In this document: one piece after another, positions 1 to 9,095 of the stretch
Numbering within the stretch: the first letter of the stretch is position 1
How the letters are laid out: every line of letters starts with the position of its first letter
NCBI GenBank assembly: GCA_020073365.1
Contig: JAIQFL010000041.1
Coordinates: 1-46,866 of the forward strand
Direction: 5' to 3'
DNA from: Terriglobia bacterium
GTDB taxonomy: Bacteria > Acidobacteriota > Terriglobia > Bryobacterales > Bryobacteraceae
Length of the DNA stretch: 46,866 bases
Program-made: the position numbers and the translations under genes
Notes under the pieces: generated by a model
Told to the model about the DNA's origin: nothing
The model's database searches: none
Seen by the model: only the letters and a program-made list of their open reading frames with translations

Positions 1-279
1 CTGCGCGGCGAAATCCTCGGAGACCACGTTCACCACGAACTCCCCCGTGGCTTCGATATTGATCAGGGTGTCCTTCCTGGTCCCGTCCCTGCGGACGATC
101 GGCGAGAAGCAGATCACCGGCGGATTGGCGCTGACCACGGTGAAGTAGCTGAAGGGCGCCAGGTTCAAGATGCCCTCCGCGCTGAGCGTGGAGACGAACG
201 CGATGGGGCGAGGTACCACGGCCCCCACCAGCAGTTTGGCAATGTCGCGCGGATCGGTAGCGGCGGGATCGACGATCAA
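1..279 (-). CDS. Flavin-reductase-like FMN-binding protein (partial, 3' end outside window)
   Basis: This open frame of 93 codons runs off the left edge. It reads into the conserved PRPIAFVST block near residue 22, then NLAPFSYFTVVSANPP and an FVVNVVSE segment. These are the hallmarks of the flavin-reductase-like/FMN-binding split-barrel family, which binds FMN and often supplies reduced flavin or acts as a small oxidoreductase. The start is inferred as TTG at 279-277, immediately after the TAG of the upstream dioxygenase, so the two genes are probably translated together. The substrate cannot be inferred. The C-terminal half lies outside the window. Confidence 0.8.
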   Translation of the reverse strand, partial: MIVDPAATDPRDIAKLLVGAVVPRPIAFVSTLSAEGILNLAPFSYFTVVSANPPVICFSPIVRRDGTRKDTLINIEATGEFVVNVVSEDFAAQ

Positions 280-1383
280 CTATTTCTTCTCCATCCAACT
301 GGCCCAGTATTCCTTCCATTCCACCTGTTCCCCGGCCGGCAGCACGTGGATGGGGTTGAGTCCATCCAGCATCACCGCGTACTCGTCGGTATGGGTCTTC
401 TTATGCTGGTTGGCCAGCGCCTTGGGGTGCGGCCCGTGGTGAATGCCGCGCGGATGCAGCGTGGCGTAACCCGGCTTGATGTTGTCTTTGCTGAAGAAAT
501 CGCCGTCGTGGTAGAAGAGGAACTCGTCGTAGTCGGTATTGCGGTGGAAGAAAGGAACGCGCAACGCTTCGGCGTCTTGCTCCAGCGGCCTCGGCAAAAA
601 GCTGCACACGACCGCGCCTTCCGTGAGGAACGTGGTGTGGGCGCTGGGAGGCAGGTGGGCGCGATGGCTCATGATCGGCCGCAGGTCGCGCATATTGATC
701 TTCCACGCGGTGAGGTCGCCCTTCCACCCCACTACGTCGATAGGGTTGAACGGGTAGAAGACCTTGGAGATCTCGTCATCCACCTTGATCCGCACTTCCC
801 ATTCGCGGTTGTCGTCAAGCTGCGGCGCCGGCTCGGGAATGGAAATCACGCCCGGGTCGTAGAGCGCATGGTGCCCGAGGAGCCCCTTGTCGGGCTGCTC
901 GAACTCGCTGCGGGACTGAATGATCAGGAAGAAATTGTCCTCGGTCCGGGGAAGGATCCGGTAGGTCACGGCGCGCGGCAGCACCAGGTAGTCGCCGGCC
1001 TCGAACGAGAGCGGCCCGAAATCGGTTTCGATTGTCCCGCTGCCCCGGTGCACGAAGATCAGCTCGTCGCCGTCCGCGTTGCGGTAGTAAAACGGCATGG
1101 GCTGCGACCGTCGCGAAACGTACAACGTGACGTCGCGATTTCCCAGGAACGCCACGGGCATCCCCTCCGGATCGTGACAGTCCGAGGGCGCGAGCCGATT
1201 CAAGTCGAACAGGTGAGGCCGCAGTTTGCCCTCGAAGCGAATCCACCCGGTAGGCGGGTGCGTGTGGTACAGATGGGCGCTCTTGCCGTAGAATCCCTTA
1301 CGGCCATGCTCCTCTTCATACGTGCCTTCGGGAATCCCGACGTGCGCCTGGGCCGCAAATCTGCCCTTCTTCAACGGATACAT
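280..1383 (-). CDS. hmgA: Homogentisate 1,2-dioxygenase
   Basis: The 367-residue protein belongs to the homogentisate dioxygenase cupin family, which opens the ring of homogentisate to maleylacetoacetate in tyrosine/phenylalanine breakdown. The C-terminal cupin has the iron site: H280 and E287 in HRNTDYDEF, and H316 in IHHGPHP, preceded by H310. This matches the His/Glu/His set of characterised enzymes, with one extra residue between the first two ligands. The protein is shorter than the roughly 440-residue animal and proteobacterial enzymes, as in many bacterial homologues. An in-frame ATG nine codons upstream exists, but GGGAGGGG lies just before ATG 1383, so that start is preferred. It is followed directly by the flavin-reductase-like gene. 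A close relative acting on another dihydroxyaromatic acid cannot be excluded. Confidence 0.85.
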   Translation of the reverse strand: MYPLKKGRFAAQAHVGIPEGTYEEEHGRKGFYGKSAHLYHTHPPTGWIRFEGKLRPHLFDLNRLAPSDCHDPEGMPVAFLGNRDVTLYVSRRSQPMPFYYRNADGDELIFVHRGSGTIETDFGPLSFEAGDYLVLPRAVTYRILPRTEDNFFLIIQSRSEFEQPDKGLLGHHALYDPGVISIPEPAPQLDDNREWEVRIKVDDEISKVFYPFNPIDVVGWKGDLTAWKINMRDLRPIMSHRAHLPPSAHTTFLTEGAVVCSFLPRPLEQDAEALRVPFFHRNTDYDEFLFYHDGDFFSKDNIKPGYATLHPRGIHHGPHPKALANQHKKTHTDEYAVMLDGLNPIHVLPAGEQVEWKEYWASWMEKK

Positions 1384-1502
1384 AGCCCCTCCCAATACCA
1401 GCATACCCACTTCAAAGTGGGGTGGGGCTCCTGGTCCGCCGATTCAGCCTGGCTAAGTAATACGCAGCCGACTGGGTGACGAGCAAAACCGGAGAGCCGG
1501 GA

Positions 1503-3623
1503 TCACTGCACGGCAAGGTTCACGGTATTTGAGGCTGTCCCTCCGGCGCTCAGGGCCATCTTGGCTGTTCCGCTAACGCCGGCCGGCACCGTTACAGCCG
1601 TCTGATACAGACCGGCAAAGCCCGGCGAGGCGATCGAATAGACTACCGCCGCGGTTTGGCCCCCGATGGTTGCCGATACAGTGCCGGTATTGTTAAAGCC
1701 GCCAGCCGGCGGTTGCAGCAGGACGCCGGTTTGGGCCGGCGGAGTGGTCTGTCCCAACCCGGTCGAGAAGACGACGATCACATCTCCGGCCTTGACGGGG
1801 TTGCTGGGCGTAATCAGCGAGAAGTCGCTGTTCTTCACGACCGCGCCCAGGCTGTTGGTCTGATCCACGATAAAGATGCTGGGCGCCACGCTGGCGATGG
1901 TAACGTTGGCCTCGGTAGTCGCCGGACTGGCCCCGCCGGCCGAGGTTACGACGATCGGTTGAGTACCGGACGCAACTTCAAACGGCACCTGGACGTTCAA
2001 CTGCCCGGGACTGACAAAGTAGATCGGCGCCTTCAGGCCGCCGATGGTCGCGGTCACCCCATTCATCGAAGTGGCCAGTTGCGTGGCCTGGTTGAACCCG
2101 TTCAAATCGGAAGTATAAGTGGCCAGGCCGGTCCCGTAAATGGAGAGGATGGCGCCCGGCGCCGTGGTCGTAACCGTCGAGGATGTTGCCGCAGCCCCGG
2201 AGACGGCCGGCTTGGCCGGCACCGCCGCGAGCTGATCCCGCATGGCGCCGCTCGGATTCACGGTGGTGTGCAAATTCACATAAAAGCCCGAGGGATCCTT
2301 TACGAGCTGGTTGAGCGCCGTAATGCCCGTGGTTGTCGCTATGGTCACGATCTTGAAAATGTTCCCATTTCCGGTATCGGTGACTACCTTGTTGGCCGCT
2401 CCATTCACATCGGTGGGGAGCACGATACTGCCGTTGGCCCCTGCGGCGGCTTGGTGGATATGCAGGCCGGTGATGGTGGTGGCGGCGGGGAAGCCGCGGA
2501 AGTTGACGTCGAAGATCACGGTTCCCGCCGCTACGGTGCCATCCGCGTTGCGCAGCAGGTAGATGGGAATGGCGGTCTGGGCGCTGGCGGCAGGTCCGGT
2601 AATCGCCGGGGTCTCATTGGCGGATGACATGTTCACCTGGAACACGGCTTGATCGGTCGTCTTCAGTTGGTCTCGCATCACGCCGCCGCCGAAAACCGTG
2701 GTGTGAATATTGATGTAATAGTTGGCCGGAGCCGTAAACAATCCGTTGATGGTGCCTACCTCGGTGGCAAAACTGGCATCCGTGGGCGCTACGGGCACTT
2801 CATAAGTCAGATTGCCGGTCCCGGAGGGGTCGGCAGCCACGGAATTCGCTCCTCCGCCGATCCCGGTGTTGATGATCACAGGTCCATTGATGCCGGCTCC
2901 GCCATTGTGGATATGGAATCCCGTGAAAGTGGTTCCTGAAGCCGCGTCGACCCCAGTGTATTCGAGGTGGAAAATGGCTTCTGCGAAGGCGACGTTCCCG
3001 GAGCTGTCGAGCGCCCGCAAGGCTGTCACGGTGGCAATTCCGGAAGCGTTTACCCCGGTCGGCGGAACCTCATTGTTGGGGCTCATCATGGCCATGAGCA
3101 CTCTCATTTCCGCGCGCACGAGTTGTCCGCGCATGGCGCCGCCGGGATGATCGGTGGTGTGAATATTGGCGTAGTAGTTCTGGGGGTTGGCGATCAGGTC
3201 CTGGACGATGCTTACGGGAAGCGCGGGAGTGGTCTGCGGGAATTGAACCTGTTTGAGGACACTGGTCCTTCCGGTGGCGTCAACGGCGATGCTGTTAGTG
3301 GTGGCATCCACATTCGTGGGAATCACAATTGGGCCCGCGACGCCCGCCGCCGCACTGTGGATGTGCAGGCCGGTCACCGTCACCGCGCCGGAGAACTTAC
3401 AGGCAACGTCGAAATCGACGGAACCGGAAGTGATGTTTCCGCTACTGTCGCGGATCACGTGGACCCAAATGATGACGTTCCCGAGCGAGGTGTCGGTGAT
3501 CGCCGGTACCTCATTCGCCGGTTGCATCAGCGTTAAGAAGGGAATCGTCTCCGCCGTGGCGGCCATCAGCCCGGACGTGCACAAAAGCACAAGTCCGGCG
3601 CAGGAAATCGTCGTAGTTCTCAT
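1503..3623 (-). CDS. Secreted protein with three CHRD domains and a Solibacter-type C-terminal module
   Basis: The 706-residue protein has a Sec signal peptide (about 1-24). Three CHRD domains follow at about 26-150, 172-320 and 333-470. Each begins with an N-E-V/T-P motif, carries a G-hydrophobic-HIH motif (TGLHIH, TGFHIH, TGLHIH), and ends with an N(I/L)HTT...G(A/V)MR(G/D)QL block. The last ~230 residues contain GAILSIYGTGLA, YFVSPGQLNVQVP and VVFSTGLGQT, the pattern of the TIGR03437 module common in Solibacter. CHRD proteins are extracellular, but their ligand is generally unknown. The domain repeats are diverged, so the duplication is old. No neighbour shares its strand and spacing closely enough to suggest an operon with certainty. 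Confidence 0.85.
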   Translation of the reverse strand: MRTTTISCAGLVLLCTSGLMAATAETIPFLTLMQPANEVPAITDTSLGNVIIWVHVIRDSSGNITSGSVDFDVACKFSGAVTVTGLHIHSAAAGVAGPIVIPTNVDATTNSIAVDATGRTSVLKQVQFPQTTPALPVSIVQDLIANPQNYYANIHTTDHPGGAMRGQLVRAEMRVLMAMMSPNNEVPPTGVNASGIATVTALRALDSSGNVAFAEAIFHLEYTGVDAASGTTFTGFHIHNGGAGINGPVIINTGIGGGANSVAADPSGTGNLTYEVPVAPTDASFATEVGTINGLFTAPANYYINIHTTVFGGGVMRDQLKTTDQAVFQVNMSSANETPAITGPAASAQTAIPIYLLRNADGTVAAGTVIFDVNFRGFPAATTITGLHIHQAAAGANGSIVLPTDVNGAANKVVTDTGNGNIFKIVTIATTTGITALNQLVKDPSGFYVNLHTTVNPSGAMRDQLAAVPAKPAVSGAAATSSTVTTTAPGAILSIYGTGLATYTSDLNGFNQATQLATSMNGVTATIGGLKAPIYFVSPGQLNVQVPFEVASGTQPIVVTSAGGASPATTEANVTIASVAPSIFIVDQTNSLGAVVKNSDFSLITPSNPVKAGDVIVVFSTGLGQTTPPAQTGVLLQPPAGGFNNTGTVSATIGGQTAAVVYSIASPGFAGLYQTAVTVPAGVSGTAKMALSAGGTASNTVNLAVQ

Positions 3624-4044
3624 TGCTTGCCCTCCAAGATTCTTTGGGACCCGATAGTAAAAGCATACACTGAGCGGCCCATCTTAGAACCACGCCAACT
3701 GCGCGTTATGTCACAAGTTCCATTTGTGAATTTTCCCCCGGGGATTTCCTTCACGAACGCGATTCCGGAGCGGCTAGCGGCAGTGATTTGGGGTGCTTCC
3801 GCGTGGGCGATGGTGTACGCAGAGGCGGGTGGTGGGTGGCCCGCTGCCGCTTCATCAACTCAAAACACGAGACTTTGAACTTTATTCCCCGGCGCAACGA
3901 AACCCGAAATCGATAGCCCGGTACGAAGGCTCCCTCCGGTTACGGAACGACACGCGGATGACCTGAGGATGGCGGAGCCACGAGCCCCGATACCTTGTAT
4001 TTCCCATCCTTGTATTTCCCATCCTTCGGGCCGGCAGGATTTTC
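3624..4044. other. Intergenic stretch with a 15-bp tandem duplication
   Basis: I see no credible gene here. Its one visible structure is CCTTGTATTTCCCAT at 3993-4007 repeated perfectly and head-to-tail at 4008-4022. The short open frames in this stretch have no recognisable motifs. It lies upstream of the divergent CHRD gene and downstream-adjacent to a kinase remnant, so it may contain decayed coding sequence. Confidence 0.5.
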
Positions 4045-4209
4045 CCCGCTGCCAGTCTCATAGGATCCCGCCAAGTGGGCGGAACCGGTTTGGGCATTTC
4101 GATTGTGAAGCATGCCATGGAGCAGATGAACGGGGCTGTGGCGGTCGAAAGCCACCTGGGCACAGGCTCTACTTTCATGCTCACCTTGCCCCGGTATCCC
4201 CGCCAGTAG
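4045..4209 (+). pseudogene. Decayed C-terminus of a PhoR-like sensor histidine kinase
   Basis: From 4075 to the TAG at 4207-4209 the plus strand reads VGGTGLGISIVKHAMEQ, then AVESHLGTGSTFMLTLP. This is the G2 box and last strand of a HATPase_c domain. Just upstream, a different frame (4047-4064) reads RCQSHR where kinases have RFYR-x-DR. The two frames join only if one base near 4065 is removed, so a frameshift is visible. No ATP-binding N-box, H-box or sensor region precedes it. The remnant sits upstream of the pst genes, where phoR often lies. It is inferred to be the relic of the phosphate sensor kinase or a paralogue. Confidence 0.7.
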
Positions 4210-4225
4210 GTCAGTCTTAATCATT

Positions 4226-4243
4226 TAGTCATCGTATCCTAAC
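4226..4243 (+). promoter_or_regulatory. Weak Pho-box-like pair upstream of the porin
   Basis: TAGTCAT at 4226-4232 and TCCTAAC at 4237-4243 are spaced 11 bp apart, as in Pho boxes. The second unit is followed by AATC, as is the TTGTAAC unit of the stronger site at 6204. The match is imperfect and could be chance. Confidence 0.25.
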
Positions 4244-4354
4244 AATCTTCCGTTACCCTCAACGCTTAGCTCCCGATTAAGAGTTGTTGCGGCTCCATTG
4301 TGTGTCCCGAACGAGGGGCGTCGCTCGCCTCAATGGTCGCGGGAGTTAAACTGG

Positions 4355-4376
4355 TACCGGTAATCCCGGTATTTTT
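4355..4376 (+). terminator. Short terminator-like hairpin upstream of the porin
   Basis: TACCGG (4355-4360), a 5-base loop, then CCGGTA (4366-4371) is followed by TTTTT. The stem is only 6 bp. It could be the terminator of the decayed kinase gene or an attenuator in the porin leader. Confidence 0.35.
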
Positions 4377-4459
4377 CTCGGGAAATCGGCTCTAAATTCA
4401 GAAATCGCTAGCCACAAACCGAATGTACTTACTCTCTTTCCAACAAAAGGACGGGTAAT

Positions 4460-6184
4460 ATGATCAGATCGAGAATCAAGACTGTTGCGTTGTCGTGTTT
4501 AGCGGTCACAATGCTGAATCCGGCTTGGGCTGCCGATCCGCCGGCGGCGCCTGCCAGCCCTGCTGCCACCGCTGCGCCGGTAGACTTGACCAAGTTGAAG
4601 GCACAACTCGACGAGCAGCAAAAGTTGATCGAACAATTGCGCGCGGCCCTGGAAACGCAGAAGAAGATGCTGGAGCAAGCCGGCCTCTCGGCATCCGCCC
4701 CCGCGACGCCGGAGCATAGGAGCCAGTCCGCCGGTGAGTCGGCGTCGGCCGTCCAGATGATCCTGCCCGCGCCGGTCACGACGCCTGCCAGGGCGCCGCT
4801 CACTTTGCCGGAACCAGCGCCGGCCCGGTCGGCTGCGCCGCAGGCAGCCACGGCGCCCGCATCGTCGCCGCTGCAACTCCAGATTGGCGATGCCACCATC
4901 ATGCCGGTCGGTTTCATGGACCTCACGCTGTCCTGGAAAGACAAGAACGCCGGCGGGTCTCTCGGTAGCAATTTCGGCGGCGTTCCCTATAACAACGTCC
5001 CTGCCGCTAAGCTCTCCGAATTCCGCTTCAGCCCGCAGAACTCGCGCCTTGGCTTCCGAGTGGACGGGAACTGGAAGGGTGCCCATTTTATCGGCTATAA
5101 CGAGTTCGACTTCCTCGGCACCAGCGGGGCGTTTAACATGTCTGTTACGAATGGCGCTTTCGTGCCCCGCATTCGTCTGTACTGGGTGGATGTCCGCAAG
5201 GACCAGTTCGAGTTCCTGGCCGGACAAAGCTGGAGCATGTTGACCCCCAACCGCAAGGGCCTCTCGGCAGTGCCCAGCGACCTCTTCTACAGCCAGGTCA
5301 TCGACGTAAACTACGTGATCGGCCTGCCCTGGACCCGCCAGCCGGGTGTCCGCTTCCTCTACCACCCGAGCGACAAGGTGACCTTCGGCGTCTCCTTCGA
5401 AAACCCCGACCAGTACATTGGCGGGTCGGGCGGCGGCTCCACCGTAGTACTTCCCACGGCTCTGGCAGGCTTGGCGAATTCGCAGGTGGATAACGCGACC
5501 GGCAGCGTGCAAAATATACCCAACCTCCATCCGGACATTATCGCCAAGTTCGCGTTCGACCCCAATGCCCGCGTCCACTTTGAAATCGCCGGTATCGAGC
5601 GGACCTTCAAGACCTGGAACACCACCACCGGCCAGCCCGCCTCGGGCCAGTACTCCACCAAGGCGGGCGGCGGCGGAGCGATCAACGCCAATTTCGAAGT
5701 GGTGAAGAACCTCCGCCTGATCACCAATAATTTGTGGGGCGATGGCGTGGGCCGCTACTTCTTTGGCAACGCCCCCGACCTGGTGGTGCGCGCCGATGGC
5801 AGCGTGAGCCCCATCCATTCGGGCGGGACGGTCGATGGTTTTGAGGCCGTGGTGAACAAGAACACCTTACTGTACGCCTACTATGGTGGCATCTACATCG
5901 GCCGCAACGTGGTAGTCGATGCCAACGGTACCAGCCTGGTTGGTTATGGCTACCGGGGTTCCGCGAACAGTCAGAACCGCACGGTTCAGGAAGGCACCTT
6001 TGGCTTCAACCAGACCCTGTGGAAGGACGCCAAATATGGCGCGCTCAACTTGATGGGACAGTATCAATACCTGTTCCGCAATCCCTGGTTCGTCGCCGTG
6101 AATGCCCCCAAGGGCACCCACGACAACACCATCTACATCAACGTACGGTACACTCTTCCCGGCAGTGCGCCGGCGGTGAAGTAA
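4460..6184 (+). CDS. Outer-membrane porin with N-terminal coiled coil (DcaP/OprP-like)
   Basis: The 574-residue protein starts at ATG 4460, preceded by AGGACGG. It has a signal peptide (about 1-24), a coiled-coil segment (about 36-78, heptad-like KLKAQLDEQQKLIEQL), and an Ala/Pro-rich linker (about 80-140). A long beta-barrel region follows with alternating aromatic residues, such as PVGFMDLTLSWKDKN and RLGFRVDGNWKG, and the last strands end near IYINVRYTLP. The plan resembles DcaP-type porins. It lies directly upstream of pstS with a Pho-box-like site between them. The inference is outer-membrane uptake of phosphate or a phosphorylated/anionic solute under phosphate limitation. The exact porin family is uncertain. 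Confidence 0.75.
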   Translation: MIRSRIKTVALSCLAVTMLNPAWAADPPAAPASPAATAAPVDLTKLKAQLDEQQKLIEQLRAALETQKKMLEQAGLSASAPATPEHRSQSAGESASAVQMILPAPVTTPARAPLTLPEPAPARSAAPQAATAPASSPLQLQIGDATIMPVGFMDLTLSWKDKNAGGSLGSNFGGVPYNNVPAAKLSEFRFSPQNSRLGFRVDGNWKGAHFIGYNEFDFLGTSGAFNMSVTNGAFVPRIRLYWVDVRKDQFEFLAGQSWSMLTPNRKGLSAVPSDLFYSQVIDVNYVIGLPWTRQPGVRFLYHPSDKVTFGVSFENPDQYIGGSGGGSTVVLPTALAGLANSQVDNATGSVQNIPNLHPDIIAKFAFDPNARVHFEIAGIERTFKTWNTTTGQPASGQYSTKAGGGGAINANFEVVKNLRLITNNLWGDGVGRYFFGNAPDLVVRADGSVSPIHSGGTVDGFEAVVNKNTLLYAYYGGIYIGRNVVVDANGTSLVGYGYRGSANSQNRTVQEGTFGFNQTLWKDAKYGALNLMGQYQYLFRNPWFVAVNAPKGTHDNTIYINVRYTLPGSAPAVK

Positions 6185-6203
6185 AAGCCATAACTTCAGC
6201 GGA

Positions 6204-6232
6204 TCGTAACCGAGTTGTAACAATCGAGTGAC
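6204..6232 (+). promoter_or_regulatory. Pho-box-like site: three 11-bp direct repeats before pstS
   Basis: TCGTAAC (6204-6210), TTGTAAC (6215-6221) and GAGTGAC (6226-6232) are each separated by exactly four bases. The 7+4 periodicity is that of PhoB binding sites, and TTGTAAC is close to the CTGTCAT-type unit. The block sits between the porin stop and the pstS ribosome-binding site (GAGGTG, 6239-6244). Confidence 0.55.
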
Positions 6233-6252
6233 AAAATCGAGGTGAAACACGT

Positions 6253-7263
6253 ATGAAAACAGTGTCGTTTGCGCTGGGAGCCCTGCTGTTCGCAGGCGCT
6301 GGAGTTTCTCCAGCCCAACAGATCAACGCGGCTGGCGCAACATTTCCGGCGGTGATCTACCAGAAGTGGTTCGACGAATACCACAAACTGCACGCCGATG
6401 TACAAATCAACTACCAATCCATCGGGTCGGGCGGGGGTATCGCGCAACTGAGCAGTGGAACCGTGGATTTCGGGGCGTCCGACATGCCCATGACGGACGA
6501 ACAGATTTCGAAGATGAAGGTGAAGCCTCTTCACTTCCCGACGGTGTTGGGCGGTGTGGTGCCAACTTACAATATCCCTGGCCTTAATCAAACGCTCAAG
6601 TTCACGCCGGAGACGCTCTCCGGAATCTTCCTCGGTACCATCAAGAAATGGAACGATCCGGGCCTGGCCAAGGACAACCCCGGTGTGAAGTTCCCGAATG
6701 AGGATATCGTAGTAGTCCACCGTGCAGAAGGTAGCGGTACGACGTTTGCGTGGACCGATTACCTTTCCAAGATCAGCCCTGAATGGAAGTCCAAGGTGGG
6801 AGTCAACGCTTCGGTGAACTGGCCCGTGGGCCTGGGGGGGCGAGGCAACGAGGGTGTCGCCGGTCTCTTGAAACAAACACCCAACTCGATCGGTTACGTG
6901 GAACTCATCTATGCCGTCCAGCAAAAGATGGGCTATGGCGACGTTAAGAATGCGGCCGGGAATTTCGTGAAGGCCGATTTTGCTACGGTTACCGAAGCCG
7001 CCGCCGGCGCGGCCAAGAACATGCCGGATGATTTTCGGGTTTCGATCACCAACGCTCCGGGAAAGAACGCGTATCCCATCTCCACCTTCACCTGGCTGTT
7101 AATCCCCAGCCAAATCCCGGATGCGAACAAGTCCAAGACCATCAAGACATTTCTGAGGTGGATGATTACCGATGGCCAGAAATATGCCGCCGGTCTCTCG
7201 TACGCTCCGTTGCCCAAAGAAGTGGTTGCCAAGGAGGAGAAGGCGATCGCGCTGGTCAAGTAA
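6253..7263 (+). CDS. pstS: Phosphate ABC transporter, periplasmic phosphate-binding protein
   Basis: PstS (336 residues) captures phosphate in the periplasm and delivers it to PstCA. The Sec signal peptide ends around the ASPAQQ-like segment near residue 22. Ligand-site features include AGATFP after the signal, IGSGGG, the FGASDMPM loop and the EGSGTTF loop, all standard in PstS. Length is normal for the family. It is the first gene of the pstSCAB-phoU run and follows a Pho-box-like triple repeat. Confidence 0.95.
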   Translation: MKTVSFALGALLFAGAGVSPAQQINAAGATFPAVIYQKWFDEYHKLHADVQINYQSIGSGGGIAQLSSGTVDFGASDMPMTDEQISKMKVKPLHFPTVLGGVVPTYNIPGLNQTLKFTPETLSGIFLGTIKKWNDPGLAKDNPGVKFPNEDIVVVHRAEGSGTTFAWTDYLSKISPEWKSKVGVNASVNWPVGLGGRGNEGVAGLLKQTPNSIGYVELIYAVQQKMGYGDVKNAAGNFVKADFATVTEAAAGAAKNMPDDFRVSITNAPGKNAYPISTFTWLLIPSQIPDANKSKTIKTFLRWMITDGQKYAAGLSYAPLPKEVVAKEEKAIALVK

Positions 7264-7278
7264 TCATCGCACACTCGA

Positions 7279-8247
7279 ATGGGCAGCATGGCCACTCCAG
7301 CGGTTGTAAGTGCACCGGCGATTCGTGAGCGAGTTCAGACGGGGGACTTAGTCGCCCGTCTGGTTACGTTCGCTTTTGCCGCGAGTATTCTTCTTGTCAC
7401 TATCGTGCTGGTCTGGCAGCTTTGGTCCAGTTCCGCGCCGACCCGTCACAAAGCGGGATTCGGTTTCCTGTCATCCAGCACCTGGAATCCGGTGACGGAA
7501 GAATTCGGAGCGCTGCCGTTTCTTTATGGAACGGTGGTGACCTCCCTTCTTGCGCTTCTGATCTCCGTACCACTCGGATTAGGTTCTGCTATCTTCCTCG
7601 CAGAATTGGCGACGGCCCGCATTTCCAACGCGCTTACATTTCTGGTCGAGCTTCTGGCCGCGATTCCCAGCGTAATCTACGGACTGCTCGCACTCTTCAC
7701 CCTCGTGCCGTTGATGCGTTCCTACGGCGAACCTTTCCTCAAATCGACACTCGGGTTTCTGCCGATGTTTAAGGGGCCCGCATATGGCGTGGGCTTTCTC
7801 ACGGCCGGCATGACTCTGGCGATTATGACTGCCCCGTTTGTCATTTCCGTGTCGCGGGAGGCCCTGCTGGCCGTGCCCCGCGAGCAAAGGGAAGCGGCCC
7901 TGGCATTGGGCGCCACCCGCTGGGAGAGTACCTGGCAAATCGTAGTGCCGTACGCGAAGCTGGGCATTTTGGGATCGGTTTTCCTGGGACTCGCACGCGC
8001 CTTGGGCGAAACCATGGCAGTCACCATGGTCATCGGAAATGACCCGAAAATCAGCGCCTCCCTTCTGGCGCCTGGTTATTCCATCGCGGCCGTGATTGCC
8101 AACGAGTTCTCTGAAGCGCCAGGCCAAGTCTACCAGTCCGCTCTCATCGAACTCGGGTTGGTGCTTTTTTGCCTCACAATTCTCATTAACGGCTTGGCGC
8201 GGCTGATGATTGTCGCGACTACCAGGAAGGGGTCCAAGCGATCATGA
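7279..8247 (+). CDS. pstC: Phosphate ABC transporter permease PstC
   Basis: This integral membrane subunit of the phosphate importer has 322 residues and about six membrane segments. The permease EAA loop reads [19 protein letters not shown] and the LGETMAVTMV helix follows. An alternative ATG lies three codons in (7288), and neither start has a clear ribosome-binding site. It begins 15 bases after pstS and overlaps pstA by four bases (ATGA), which indicates translational coupling. A Pro-Ala-Val-rich cytoplasmic N-terminus precedes the first helix. Confidence 0.95.
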   Translation: MGSMATPAVVSAPAIRERVQTGDLVARLVTFAFAASILLVTIVLVWQLWSSSAPTRHKAGFGFLSSSTWNPVTEEFGALPFLYGTVVTSLLALLISVPLGLGSAIFLAELATARISNALTFLVELLAAIPSVIYGLLALFTLVPLMRSYGEPFLKSTLGFLPMFKGPAYGVGFLTAGMTLAIMTAPFVISVSREALLAVPREQREAALALGATRWESTWQIVVPYAKLGILGSVFLGLARALGETMAVTMVIGNDPKISASLLAPGYSIAAVIANEFSEAPGQVYQSALIELGLVLFCLTILINGLARLMIVATTRKGSKRS

Positions 8248-9095
8248 GCAAACGCTTGATCTGGCGCAGAACGGTCAATGGTGTGATGCTCGGGCTTACC
8301 GGCGTCTTCACTGTGCTCACAGTTTCGATTCTCTTTTTAATCCTCGGGTACCTCCTGTACTACGGAAGCCGTTCGCTGGATTTGAATTTCTTCACCAAGC
8401 TGCCGCTCCCACCGGGCGAGGATGGCGGGGGCTTGGCCAATGCGATTCTCGGAAGCCTGGAAATCGTGGGCGTGGCTGCCTTGATCGGGCTCCCGGTCGG
8501 GTTTTTCGCCGGTGTTTACCTGGCCGAGTTCGAAGACAAGGCGTTCGGGCCCGTGGTTAGATATGTTGCGGACCTGTTGAACGGCATTCCTTCGATCGTG
8601 GTGGGCCTTCTCGCCTGGGCTCTGGTGGTGGTCCCGACGCGGCGGTTTTCGGGCCTGGCCGGCTCGATTGCCCTCAGCGTGATGTTGATTCCGATCGTGA
8701 CGCGGCAAACCGAACAGTTCTTGCGCGAGGTCCCCAGTTCCCTTCGTGAAGCAGCCCTGGCGTTGGGCGCGAGCAAATGGAGAGCCATCGCCAGCGTGGT
8801 TGTGCCCGCTGGCAGCAAGGGCATATTGACGGGCATGATTCTCGGAATTGCCCGTATCTCGGGCGAGTCCGCGCCTCTCCTGTTTACGGCTTTCAACAAT
8901 CAATTCTGGAACGGGTCGATCACCCAGCCGACGGCTTCCCTGCCGGTTATGATTTACTTCCGAGCCGTATCGGCTTACGACGACTGGCACCGGCAGGCTT
9001 GGGCGGCCGGACTGGTTCTGATCGGCATGGTTCTGACCGCTAATATACTGGCCCGCCTGGTACTGGCGAAGGGAGTTTCTGTTCCACGTGGCTGA
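8244..9095 (+). CDS. pstA: Phosphate ABC transporter permease PstA
   Basis: The second permease subunit of the importer is 283 residues long with about six membrane segments. Its EAA loop reads [19 protein letters not shown], followed by [13 protein letters not shown], the usual PstA signature. The start overlaps the pstC stop (ATGA). Its end overlaps the pstB start region by eight bases. The gene is intact and of normal length. Confidence 0.95.
   Translation: MSKRLIWRRTVNGVMLGLTGVFTVLTVSILFLILGYLLYYGSRSLDLNFFTKLPLPPGEDGGGLANAILGSLEIVGVAALIGLPVGFFAGVYLAEFEDKAFGPVVRYVADLLNGIPSIVVGLLAWALVVVPTRRFSGLAGSIALSVMLIPIVTRQTEQFLREVPSSLREAALALGASKWRAIASVVVPAGSKGILTGMILGIARISGESAPLLFTAFNNQFWNGSITQPTASLPVMIYFRAVSAYDDWHRQAWAAGLVLIGMVLTANILARLVLAKGVSVPRG

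Noticed and set aside
346..1479. Plus-strand open frame of 377 codons opposite the homogentisate dioxygenase
   Set aside because: Arg/Val-rich shadow frame; the minus strand has intact cupin motifs and iron ligands.
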